A stretch of 64,000 nt of DNA from Halicephalobus mephisto (Eukaryota; Nematoda; Chromadorea; Rhabditida; Panagrolaimidae). The notes beneath the pieces were generated by a model. That model was given only the letters and a program-made list of their open reading frames with translations, was not told the DNA's origin and did not search any database. The stretch spans positions 124,001-188,000 of the forward strand of contig SWDT01000027.1 of NCBI GenBank assembly GCA_009193035.1, given 5' to 3'. The translations under genes were made by a program, and so were the position numbers. Positions within the stretch are counted from its first letter, which is position 1. Each line of letters starts with the position of its first letter. Shown here piece by piece: positions 21,901 to 31,700 of this stretch.

Positions 21901-23565
21901 ATGAGTGAAGTCGAAGGTGTTGAGAATCCCACTGAGGAGAAGAAGCTCTCCAAGAAGGAGCTCAACAAGCTCGAGCGTGCCAAGAAGAAGGCCGAGGCCA
22001 AGGCTCAGGTTTGACTTTTCTGAACATCCCATATATCAATTCCACTTTAGAAAGCTGCCGATAATGATCAAGAAGCTGGAAGTAACGAAAATGAACCCGA
22101 TATTTCTGAAGGGAAATACGGAGAGTACGGAATCGTTCAATCCACCGAGAAGAAAGAAATCACATTCACGAATGTCGAGGACTTGAATGCCGATCTTCAT
22201 GAAAAGGAAGTTTGGATCAGAGGAAGACTGCACACAAGTCGTGCCAAAGGAAAAACAGCTTTTGCGGTTGTTCGTCAGCGAATCTCGACTGTCCAAGTTG
22301 CTGCGTTTGCTGGAGCGATTTTGAGCAAGCAATTAGTCAAGTTCGTCGAGAAAATCCCGAAGGAATCCATTATTGACGTTCTCGGAGTCGTCAACAAAGT
22401 CGATCAGAAGATTGTTAGCTGTACCCAACAAGACGTCGAACTTCATATTCGTCAAATTTGGATCGTTTCAAAAGCCGAAAGACTACCACTCCAGATTGAA
22501 GACGCTTCTAGATCCGCTGATTCTGAAGAAGTCACTGTCAACCTTGACACTCGTCTCGACAATCGTGTCCTCGATTTGAGAACTCCGACTTCTCAAGCTA
22601 TTTTCAAGATCCAAGCTGGAATCTGTCATATTTTCCGTGATGCACTAACGAGACGAGGATTCATCGAGATCCACACTCCCAAGATCATCAGTGCCGCGAG
22701 TGAAGGAGGAGCCAATGTCTTTGAGGTCTCTTATTTCAAGAGATCTGCCTATCTAGCCCAGTCTCCCCAGCTCTACAAACAAATGGCGATTGCTAGTGAT
22801 TTTGGAAAGGTTTTCACTATTGGAAGTGTCTTCCGAGCTGAAGATTCCAACACCCATCGTCATATGACTGAATTCATTGGACTCGATTTGGAGATGGCTT
22901 TCAATTTCCACTATCATGAAGTCGTCCATACCATTGGTAACCTCTTTATTGAGATGTTCAAGTATCTCCAGGCCAATTACGCTGCTGAAATTGCGGCTGT
23001 TGGTAAGCAATATCCAGCTGAACCATTTTTATTTACTGAAACCCCGTTGATTCTACAGTATCATGAAGGTGTGCAACTTTTGAGAGAAGCTGGAGTTGAA
23101 CAAGGAGATGAAGAAGATTTAAGTACTCCGAATGAGAAACTTCTCGGAAAATTAGTCCGTGAAAAATACAAAACTGATTTTTACATTCTTGACAAGTTCC
23201 CTCTGGCTGTTAGACCATTTTACACGATGCCGGATCCTAAGGATTCTCGATATTCTAATAGTTATGACATGTTCATGAGAGGTTTGTTTTTAGTGTTTTA
23301 AAAAAGTGATTTTAAATTTTTAGGAGAAGAGATTATGTCTGGAGCTCAGCGTATTCATGATCCTGGTATGCTTGTTGAAAGAGCTACACATCATAATATT
23401 GAACTTGGGAAAATTCAAGCATATATTGATGCTTTCAAGTATGGATGTTCTCCTCATGCTGGTGGTGGCATTGGATTGGAACGTGTTACGATGTTATTTT
23501 TGGGAACGAATAATATTCGTTTGAGTTCTCTCTTCCCTCGTGATCCGAAACGTCTAACTCCTTGA
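21901..23565 (+). CDS. dars-1: Cytosolic aspartyl-tRNA synthetase
   Basis: Class IIb synthetase that charges tRNA-Asp in the cytosol. Exons 21901..22008, 22051..23281 and 23324..23565 join in phase to 526 residues, close to the animal enzyme length of about 500 plus a short N-terminal extension. Residues 15-40 form a lysine-rich helix ([20 protein letters not shown]), typical of eukaryotic AspRS. An OB-fold anticodon domain follows ([20 protein letters not shown], near residue 95). Class II motif 1 lies around [19 protein letters not shown], motif 2 is [15 protein letters not shown] and motif 3 is [15 protein letters not shown] near the end. Codon use is strongly biased and GC-richer, as for a highly expressed gene. 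The ATG chosen is the first after a TTTTTCAG acceptor. Poly(A) signal AATAAA at 23658-23663. Confidence 0.97.
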
Positions 23566-23657
23566 AGGTTTTTGTTGAGTATTATTATTTTGGATAATAT
23601 TATTTCTTGTTGGAAAAATGGACTTTAATAAGTCTGAGTTTGTGTTGTTAAATTGGA

Positions 23658-23663
23658 AATAAA
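23658..23663 (+). other. Poly(A) signal of dars-1
   Basis: AATAAA 93 bases after the stop codon. It lies only 13 bases from the stop codon of the convergent minus-strand gene, so the two 3' UTRs must abut or overlap. Confidence 0.7.
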
Positions 23664-23675
23664 GTTTATGTAAAA

Positions 23676-26600
23676 CTAGAGTTCATTGAAGGATAATTCG
23701 TAAAAAACAAGAATGAATTTGAATTTCCAGTTTTTCATCGGAATTAAAAAAGGTTTTTTCCAGTAGTCCTTGGGGTGGAGGGTTCGGGGTAGTTTGGGGC
23801 CTATTGTGAAGTACTCCAGAAGTAGGGTGTTTTCTCGGGATGAAGAAGGAAATCTGACAGGACCGATTTTTACTTTTGTTTGAAGAGATCTTCGAGGTGG
23901 TAGGATTAGTCTGGTTGGATATATTCGAAGAGCATTGGGATCTCGGGTTAGGACACGAACAGCAAGGAAATCTTCATATCCGTTGGTTAATTTTAGGATT
24001 CCTTCGGTAGAAGTGATTACGAAAGGCTAAAATTAATTATTAGTTTTTATAAAAATCAAAAAATTACGAAATTTAAGAATTTTTATAAAAATCAAAAAAT
24101 TACGAAATTTTTATAAAAATTTTAAAAATTAAAAAATTTAGAAAATTTTTATAGAAAATTAAAAACGAATTTTCTTAGAAAATAAAAATCCAACGAAAAA
24201 TTGATATATGAAATTTTAATTTTTGATGTTAAAATTAAGTATGAATTTTCGTTTTAAAAGTCAGATTTTTGAAAATGAAAAATCCCGCCGATTTTGTCTC
24301 AACGCGAAAATTCCAAACAACTTTGATAAAAAAGTTAAAAAATAATTCACCAAAGGTTCAACATAAAGATCCGCTTCGTATTTTCTTCCTGGAGATCCCG
24401 AAGTAGATCCGTCGGTTACAGAACAGCACTATAAAAAAATTTAATTAAAAATTATATATGAAAAAAAAAATTCAAACTTGAATGTCATCGTCCAGAGGAA
24501 TTTGAAAATAAAAAATTTTTTTGAATTTAATTTTTAGGATCATCAGAAGCAAAAATTCGATGGAAACGGAACTGACAATGAAAAAACCGACATTGTTGAT
24601 AAATTTGTTTCTTTTTTGGTCGATTTCGCAATCGGGAATCCGGAGCTGATCCAAGGAGTCGAAGCAGCTACTCGACAACACGACGAAAAATCCGAGAAAA
24701 ATTAACAGAAAAAATAAAATTATGTTTAAAATATTTTCTTTTTTCATCAATAGAACTTCGCGAATCTAAAAAATAAAAGTAAATAATTTTTAAGTAGAAT
24801 AAAAATTTTCCATAAATCAACATTTTTTCGGTTTAATTAATTTTTGATATATGAAAAGTTAATAAAAATGATGTTTGATATATCAAAATTTAAAATTTTT
24901 GAAGTTAATCAATTTTTGATATATGAAACTTTAAAATTATTGAAGTTAACAAGTTTTCGATATATGAAAACTTAATAAAAATGATGTTTGATATATCAAA
25001 ATTTAAAATTATTGAATTTAATCAATTTTCGATATATGAAAATTTAAAATTATTTAAGTTAACAAGTTTTCGATATATGAAAAGTTAATAAAAATGATGT
25101 TTGATATATGAAAATCTAAAATTTTTGAATTTAATCAATTTTTGATATATGAAAACTTAATAAAAATGATGTTTGATATATCAAAATTTAAAATTATTGA
25201 ATTTAATCAATTTTTGATATATGAAAAGTTATTATTTTATTCTGAAATTTAAAAAATCCTTAATTTTTAACCCTAACTTACGAAAACACAAATCTTCCAT
25301 ATCGTGAGCTCCAGAAGCCAGACAGAAGTGACAATCAGGATCTTCAGGGCCAATGAGCAGGATTCAGTGGAATTCTGATTTTGGTGAATTTTTAAATTCG
25401 CAAATTGGAACGGTAACAAATATTCTCGGATTTTTCGTCCGAATAAATTTTCAGAAAATTTTTCCGATCGACAATTAGGGTAATATGGATACCAAAAAAT
25501 TACAGAAAAACTGACAAAACAAGCAACCTGGAAATTGTCATTTTAGGTTACTGTAATATCCACAATCATCACTAACCTCGAGAAGTTGGCAGACAACGAT
25601 CACCAGACAGAGGAGTACGGTAGCACACGACACAGGCTTCGGGATGAACAAGTGCATTCGGGACTGAAAACTTGGAGTACTGTAGAATCTTAAAATTTTC
25701 CTCTCGAAAACCAGTAAGCGTACACATGATTATGTAGATTACTGTAGAATTTGAAAAATGCTTCTTCAAAATTAAAAAAATACAAACACTCCTTAGAGGT
25801 TACTGTAGAATTTAAAAATTTCGTTTAAAAAATTCGCAAAAACATAAATGATTACGTAGGTTACTGTAGATATTGAAAAATGTTTCTTCAAAATTAAAAA
25901 AATACAAACATTCCTTAGAGGTTACTGTAGAATTTAAAAATTTCGTTTAAAAAATTCGCAAAAACATAAATGATTACGTAGGTTACTGTAAAATTCGAAA
26001 AATCTTTTTAAAACTTCAAAAAATACATTCCATAGAGGTTACTGTAGAATTTAAAAATTTTCGTTTTGAGAATCCGAACATACACTAACCGATATGTGGC
26101 TTACTGTAGAATTTAAAATTTCGTTTTCAAAATTCTCGAAAAACAAAAATTTAAAAATTTTTATTTCATTTATTTTTAAAACGAAAATTAATTTTACAGT
26201 AATTATTTAAAAATAAAACTTACTTTGAATTTTTTCGTTTTTTCTTTTTTCTTTTTTAAATAAACAATTATTCCGAAAAAAGTTAAAAAATAAAAAATAA
26301 ATGCGATTCCTGTCCAGAAAAGTTCGAAAATTTCTGGATTTTTAAATTTCCATTTTTCTTCATATTTGAAGTTGCAGATTTCGGCTTCAGAATCCCCACA
26401 AACGCAAATCTTCTCAGGACCCTCGAGACAGATACCGTATCCTCCTTCTTTCGACAATATCTCGAACAAAAACGAAAAATCAAAATTACCGTAATTCGAA
26501 ATTTGTCTGTCACATCCGAAAATTTCGAACAAAATTTTTCCGCGGGTCTTCAGTCGATGAAAACAAAATTTTTCTGCAAGACAGAAGACACCGGGATCGG

Positions 26601-26682
26601 CGGAATTTTTCGGAGTTGTGGAGCAGTACTTTTCGGCGATTGAGAATCTTGCAAGAAATACAGTAATCCAAAGAAGCTTCAT
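23676..26682 (-). CDS. Ly6-like ectodomain, multispan, MSP-domain membrane protein
   Basis: Minus-strand exons 26682..26224, 25663..25577, 25374..25282, 24765..24478, 24428..24351 and 24026..23676 join in phase to 451 residues. Residues 1-16 look like a signal peptide. Residues 18-125 are cysteine-rich with the spacing GC...C...CVCGDSEAEICN, reminiscent of Ly6/uPAR folds. A membrane span (FYFLTFFGIIVYL) ends in a lysine-rich tail. Four more spans follow (VSCATVLLCLVIVVC; LALKILIVTSVWLLEL; IILFFLLIFLGFFVVL; FFIVSSVSIEFLLLMIL). The last about 140 residues resemble a major sperm protein domain (ILKLTNGYEDFLAVRVLTRD, RIYPTRLILPP) predicted to face the cytosol. Alternative: two genes, a 159-residue Ly6-like protein ending at 26203 and a 296-residue four-span MSP protein starting at the ATG at 25657, six bases after an acceptor. 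I favour one gene because the donor AAA|GTAAGT at 26223 has no other phase-compatible partner that I can see. Confidence 0.65.
24836..25235. repeat. TTTGATATATGAAA-type repeat in intron
   Basis: The near-palindrome TTTGATATATGAAA (or TTTGATATATCAAA) recurs about every 30-60 bases within larger blocks (AAAAATGATGTTTGATATAT, GAATTTAATCAATTTTTGAT). It fills the intron between exons 25282-25374 and 24478-24765 of the MSP-domain gene. Confidence 0.9.
25738..26115. repeat. TTACTGTAGAATTT tandem blocks
   Basis: Blocks of roughly 120 bases (GGTTACTGTAGAATTTAAAA, TTTCGTTTAAAAAATTCGCA, ACATAAATGATTACGTAGG) repeat three to four times, inside the 560-base intron joining the Ly6-like exon to the multispan exons. 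Confidence 0.9.
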
Positions 26683-27395
26683 GATCGACCAGATTCCGTT
26701 TTCGGAGAAATTTTAAAAAATTATTCAAATTTTTTAAAAATGTTAATTTTAAAATTGAATTACTGTAGAAAAAGTCCCTAAATATCAAAAATATGAAATT
26801 TGTTTTCGTTCAGATTACTGTAAAAAACAAAAAGTACAGTATAAACATAATTTTTAGTTTAAAAAATTACAAATTACGGTAGAAACCCTTTTTTACCATA
26901 TTCTTGCTTGGGTTACTGTAAAATAAAAAAAACTAAAATCATCATTACAGTACGAACTTGCAATTTTTAATTTTAAAAAATTACAAATTACGGTAGAAAC
27001 CCTTTTTTACCGTACTTTTGCTTGGGTTACTGTAGAATAAAAAAAATAAAATCATCATTACAATAAAAACTTAAAATATTTAATTTTAAAAAATTACAAA
27101 TTACGGTAGAAACCCTTTTTTACCATACTTTTGCTTGGGTTACTGTAGAGTAAAAAAACTAGTCTCTACTACGGTAGAAACCTTTTTTACTGCATTATGT
27201 TTTGTACGAAAATTTGAATAACAAAATTTATCCTTCTTTAAAACGCCGATTTTGACAAAAACGCCAAGAACGATGTCGGCTGGCTCCTTATAAAAATAAC
27301 CAAATGGTAATATGCGGTTATTACTGTACAAACAACGCCACCGGAAGCTGTACTCGAAATTAAAATCCACAAATACTGTATTTTGCCCGTTTTGA
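26683..27395. other. Upstream region of the Ly6/MSP gene
   Basis: Intergenic between two minus-strand genes. It contains the 114-base tandem repeat described separately (26820-27190) and a GC-richer piece at 27230-27390 without a supported gene. Confidence 0.5.
26820..27190. repeat. Three-copy tandem repeat, about 114-bp period
   Basis: ACAAATTACGGTAGAAACCC begins at 26869, 26983 and 27096. Each is followed by TTTTTTACC, TTTTGCTTGGGTTACTGTA and AAAATCATCATTACA. The repeat contains an inverted pair TTACGGTA / TTACTGTA. Confidence 0.9.
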
Positions 27396-29935
27396 CTAAT
27401 TATAGAAGTCCAATTTTGGAGTTGAGCAACTGACTCCACTATGAGCGGCGATGGTCTGGTTGAAGCCGCAGCAGTTTGTGCTTTGATCCCCGTTGGCAGA
27501 AACGTTCTTCATGAATGGCATCACGTAACAAGGGTAAGTGAACTCCGTCGAAGTTAATTCGTGGATGGCGGAATACGTAGCTGCAGCACCTCCGATGATC
27601 CCAAATGCTAAAAACAAAAATTTTCATATATCAAAAACCATCAAATATGATCAAAAACTGAATAAAATTAAAATTCGATATATGAACAGCCACTATGGTT
27701 AAAATTCGATGAAACTAGATTCTCACATATCAAAAATCATCAAATATGATCAAAAACTGAATAAAATTAAAATTCGATATATGGAAACACATTACTTATA
27801 ATCAAAATCAAAAATGCAATAAAACTGAATTTTCATATATCAAAAACTGTGATATAATCGAAAATCTAATAAATCTGAATTTTGATATATGAAAAATCAT
27901 TAACTTTCACTAAGAACAAATAAAAATCAATTTCAATATAAGGAAACTTACTGATAATTACTGCAGCAATACCTACGGCGATAGGATTAGCGTATTTGAC
28001 CATTTCCTTGAAGCTCACAGGTTGTTCGTCTTCTTCTGTTGAGAATCCCCGCAAAGCAGCTTTCTCTTGAGCTTTCTTCTCTCCTGCGGTCAGGAAAAGG
28101 TAAAACAACGCCGGGAACACGATAGAAGTCAAGGTCAAAGTAGATCCACCCATCAGATCCAGCAGAGGACCGAAGGTTGGGACGGATTCTGCGACAAAAA
28201 CGACGGCGACCATCATTCCTGTTCTGACCATTACTCTCTTCGGACCGAATTCTGAATATTAAAAGTCAAAAAATAAATAACAAAAATAAACCAACTTTGA
28301 GGAACATGGAGGATTTCTTCGACCTCTTGATTCAGCGGATTGAAGACAATTGTCAAAGTCAAAATGCAGTGAATAGTAATGAGGAGATTAACAGCCTGTT
28401 GAATCCAACTAGTCTGGAGAGAATTGATGACGGAATCTCTGAGGGAATTACCATAGGTATAATATCCAAGAATACAAACAGGAGTGTACATGAAGAAAAG
28501 AACTAAAAAATAATAAAATTAAACAATAATTAAATCATAGAACAATGTCTAAAATTTGCAAAAATGAATTTCACATATGAAAACTAAATTTAAACAAATA
28601 AAATAACTGCAAATTTGAAATTAATAAGCACTAAATATGTACATTCCAATTTCGACGGTTTTCATTTATTAAAACTAGATTTTTTAAAGTCAGATATCTA
28701 CAATTCTAAAGTAAGAAAATATTGGACATATATATATTCCAATTTCGACGATTTTCATACATTAAAACTAGATTTTTTAAAGTCAGATATCTGGAAATTT
28801 AAAAATACTAGATACTGGATATATGTACATTCTAATCCTAAGAAATCCGATATATGAAAGTTAAGTTTTTTAAAGAAGAACATTCGTAATTTTACAGATA
28901 ATGAATATTAATTAAATGTAGATCTTAATTTTGGTGATTTATATATATGAAAAAATTAAATTTAACAATGAAATATTTCAAATTTCATTTTGTAATTTTC
29001 TGTCTTATTTTCATTTTTAATTTGTTCTTCATATATTAAAATGTTTCAAACTTACTTGAAAAAGCCAAAATTGCACTTTTTGTGAACTGACTAGGAACTT
29101 TCATATCGTGCTGGATCGTCGGGAAAGCAGAATGTCCGCCGTAAGCGAAGAGCATCGTGCCTAGCCCCAGGAAAATGTTTGTTAACTTGAACTTCGGGTA
29201 CTCGGTGTGCTTGTGACAAGTACCGTAATCTAGAGAACTTCCGATAAGAATCAGAACGACAGCGGCTGAAGTTGTGAACATTGCCAGAACCACTGCCCAC
29301 CAGAAGTCTTGCGGTGATTTCAGGAACAAAACTGGCAGCAAACATACGGCAAGGATCAAGACTACGAAACAGAAGCTGATGTTGTCATTTGAGAAGGATT
29401 TGATCGCGTCATGGATGTTCTTAGCGGAGAGCAGTAAGTAAACCACTGCGATTCCGAACTGCGTGACGTCGATGCAGATGGAAACAAGCAACCTGCAAAT
29501 CGGTCCCAAAGCTCTGTAGGCGATTTCAGGATACGGTTTTCGACAATGACTTCTGTATTCCGGCCATCTTCGAAGAAGAACGTTCCAGGAAACCCCCAGC
29601 ATAAAAGCCGTGATCATCACGATCACGTTCATCACGAAAGTCATTATAGTCCCGATGTATATCCCAAGCTGGATCATGGCCGTCGGAAGAGCGACTAAAC
29701 CTCCTCCAGCAAGGTCTCCAACGACAAACAGTCCAGTAACAAACCAGTTAAGACCGTGATTTTTGATGAAGACACCGTTCTCGAAATATCCATCTCCGTT
29801 CAGATCCGTCAAGCTCGAATTCGAAGGCGTGATGTCCTTCTTGTCATGGTTGAATCCGTTAGCAAGGGCCGGATACTGGTTAGCAGACTTGTTCGACTGT
29901 ATGCTAATCGACGAAACTCGGGAACGGTAACTCAT
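27396..29935 (-). CDS. AAAP-family amino acid transporter
   Basis: Minus-strand exons 29935..29056, 28502..28296, 28251..27952 and 27607..27396 join in phase to 532 residues. The polar N-terminus (about 70 residues) is cytosolic. The first span carries GLFVVGDLAGGGLVALPTAM, the hallmark helix 1 of the SLC32/36/38 (amino acid/auxin permease) superfamily, and eleven hydrophobic spans are visible in total. Further family cues are MLFAYGGHSAFPTIQHDMK and the LHVPQ-KFGPKRVMVRTGMM stretch. A cysteine-containing loop (TNCCGFNQTIAAHSG) forms the C-terminus, which is unusual for a cytosolic tail. It probably couples amino acid transport to protons or sodium at the plasma or organelle membrane; the substrate cannot be told. 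The ATG lies three bases after a TTTTTCCAG acceptor (complement of 29939-29940). The donor at 28295 is GTTGGT, weaker than the others. Confidence 0.88.
27615..27945. repeat. TTTGATATATGAAA-type repeat in intron
   Basis: The last intron of the transporter gene holds four to five copies of blocks containing TTTTCATATATCAAAAA and AAAATTCGATATATG, the same family as at 24836-25235. Confidence 0.85.
28600..28860. repeat. Two-copy intronic repeat, about 100 bp
   Basis: CCAATTTCGACGGTTTTCAT / AAAACTAGATTTTTTAAAGT / CAGATATCT at about 28648-28702 recurs at about 28739-28792, within intron 1 of the transporter gene. A decayed TATATG palindrome follows. Confidence 0.8.
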
Positions 29936-30000
29936 GATCTGGAAAAATTTTAATTCTTAAAAATTGTGAAAACGGAAATTATTGAAAATTTATCCTGACA
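29936..30000 (-). promoter_or_regulatory. Trans-splice acceptor / upstream flank of the transporter
   Basis: On the minus strand TTTTTCCAG is followed by ATC and ATG. Likely spliced-leader acceptor. Confidence 0.5.
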
Positions 30001-30360
30001 CGAAAATTTTTCAGATATCTCAACACGAAAGATTTTAAAAGATATGTCCTACCACGAAAATAAAAAATTTATCTTGCCGCGAAAACTGTCTCAACACGAA
30101 AGGTTTTTAAAAAACTCTCAACACGAAAGTTTTTTAAAGATCTCTCAACATGAAAGTTTTTTAAAGATCTCTCAACATGAAAGTTTTTTAAAGATCTCTC
30201 AACACGAAAGTTTTTTAAAGATCTCTCAATACGAAAGATTTTTAAAAAACTCTCAACACGAAAGTTTTTTAAAGATCTCTCAACACGAAAGATTTTTAAA
30301 GATCTCTCAATACGAAAGATTTTAAAAAACTCTCAACACGAAAGTTTTAAAAAAACATAT
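30000..30360. repeat. 30-bp minisatellite
   Basis: Units CTCAACACGAAAGTTTTTTA plus AAGATCT repeat about eight to ten times with small differences. Because the unit is a multiple of three, it gives an artefactual 93-codon frame of SQHESFLKI repeats. Confidence 0.95.
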
Positions 30361-30860
30361 CTTCAGACGATAATTATTAAACATGTATCCTAACACGAAA
30401 ATAATAAAAAATTTGATTTTCAAACAGAATCTGATTCTACATTAAATTCTTTGAAATGCAAATTTAAGTCATTTTAGAAAATTTTACAGATTTTCAATAT
30501 TCTTAAATTTTAAAAAAAGTAGTTAAATTATGGTAATCTAGTTTCTAGATTCTGAATCTGAAATTATTCTTTAAAATTTAAAATTCAGAAAACTGACTTC
30601 AGAATCCACAAATCCTATTACCGTATTTTTTAAATTTTCAAATTTTTAAATTTTAAAAAATCTCTAAATTACGATAATCTAGTTTCTAGATTCTGAATCT
30701 GAAGTCAGAATCCGAAATTATTCTTCGAAATCTTAAATTTTAATTTTTGTGAATTTTAAAAATAACTTCAAGCCTTAACTCCAGAATCCACGAATTTCAT
30801 TACCATATTCTAGTCACTTTTTTAAAATTTAAAAACATTCAAAATCCCCAAAAAATAACT
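30361..30860. repeat. Diverged intergenic duplication
   Basis: The block TCTAGTTTCTAGATTCTGAA with AATTATTCTTT recurs at about 30536 and 30679, each followed by TTAAATTTTAA and a CAGAATCCACAAAT-like segment. Similar sequence also lies at 38870-39080. Confidence 0.6.
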
Positions 30861-31070
30861 TTTTTAAAATTTTTTTCTCGTAGCGAAAAAAATTTTTTTT
30901 CTTGCAGCGAAAATTATTGTTTTTCTCGTAGCGAAAAAAGTTTTTTTTCTTACAGCGAAAAAGTTTTTTTTTTCTCGCAGCGAAAAATATTATTTTTCTT
31001 ACAGCGAAAAAAATTTTTTTTCTCGTAGCGAAAAAAGTTTTTTTTTCTCGTAGCGAAAATATTATTTGAG
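30860..31070. repeat. CTCGTAGCGAAAAA minisatellite
   Basis: Eight or so units of about 26-30 bases: TTTTTTCTCGTAGCGAAAAA alternating with TTTTTCTTACAGCGAAAAA. The core CGTAGCG / GCAGCG is conserved while the A/T runs vary. Confidence 0.95.
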
Positions 31071-31394
31071 TCCTGTATTCTGGCTCACGTGTTTTATGAC
31101 TGAAATCGACGGAACCGAGTCCTGCTTGAAACAAAGGAACCCAGTGGCAAAGCTTTTTATCTTGGAGCCGTCTTATCAATGACCATCAGCCAGGAAACGA
31201 AAAATCATCATCAATAAGGATGATGGCATATTCCATCTGAAGGGAATGGTAAACTTAAATAAATTAATTTCATCGAAAATTAGAACAAATTATTCAATTT
31301 TGGTCCTGACACGAATGACAATTTTTAAAAGCTTTTTTCGGTGAATTCTGAAATTTTTTGGATTTTTTATGTTTAATAGGTAAATAAATGTCCG

Positions 31395-31700
31395 TAAAAT
31401 TCGGAAAATAAAAAAAATTCAAAAAAATAAAAAATTTAAAATTTAAAAATTCGGAAAATAAAAAAATTCAAAAAAATAAAAAATTTAAGAAATTTAAGAA
31501 ATTTGAAAATTTGAAAAAAATTCAAAAAAATAAAAAATTTAAGAAATTTAAGAAATTTGAAAATTTGAAAAATAAAAAATTTAAGAAATTTAAGAAATTT
31601 GAAAATTTGAAAAAAATTCAAAAAAATAAAAAATTTAAGAAATTTAAGAAATTTGAAAATTTGAAAAATAAAAAATTTAAGAAATTTTAAAATGAAGAAT
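31395..31700. repeat. A/T-rich minisatellite
   Basis: Units AATTTAAGAAATTTAAGAAA TTTGAAAATTTGAAAAA repeat about six times, creating an artefactual minus-strand frame of FLKFLKFF repeats. Confidence 0.95.

Noticed and set aside
24836..25235. Regularly spaced palindromes resembling a CRISPR array
   Set aside because: Spacers are themselves repeated and variable in length, the host is a eukaryote, there are no cas genes, and the array lies in an intron.
30044..30325. 93-codon plus-strand ORF of SQHESFLKI repeats
   Set aside because: It is the translation of a 30-bp minisatellite whose period is a multiple of three; no start context or family.
30829..31179. Minus-strand 116-codon ORF rich in Phe/Lys
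   Set aside because: Mostly the translated CTCGTAGCGAAAAA minisatellite.
31436..31621. Minus-strand FLKFLKFF-type ORF
   Set aside because: Low-complexity A/T tandem repeat, not a gene.
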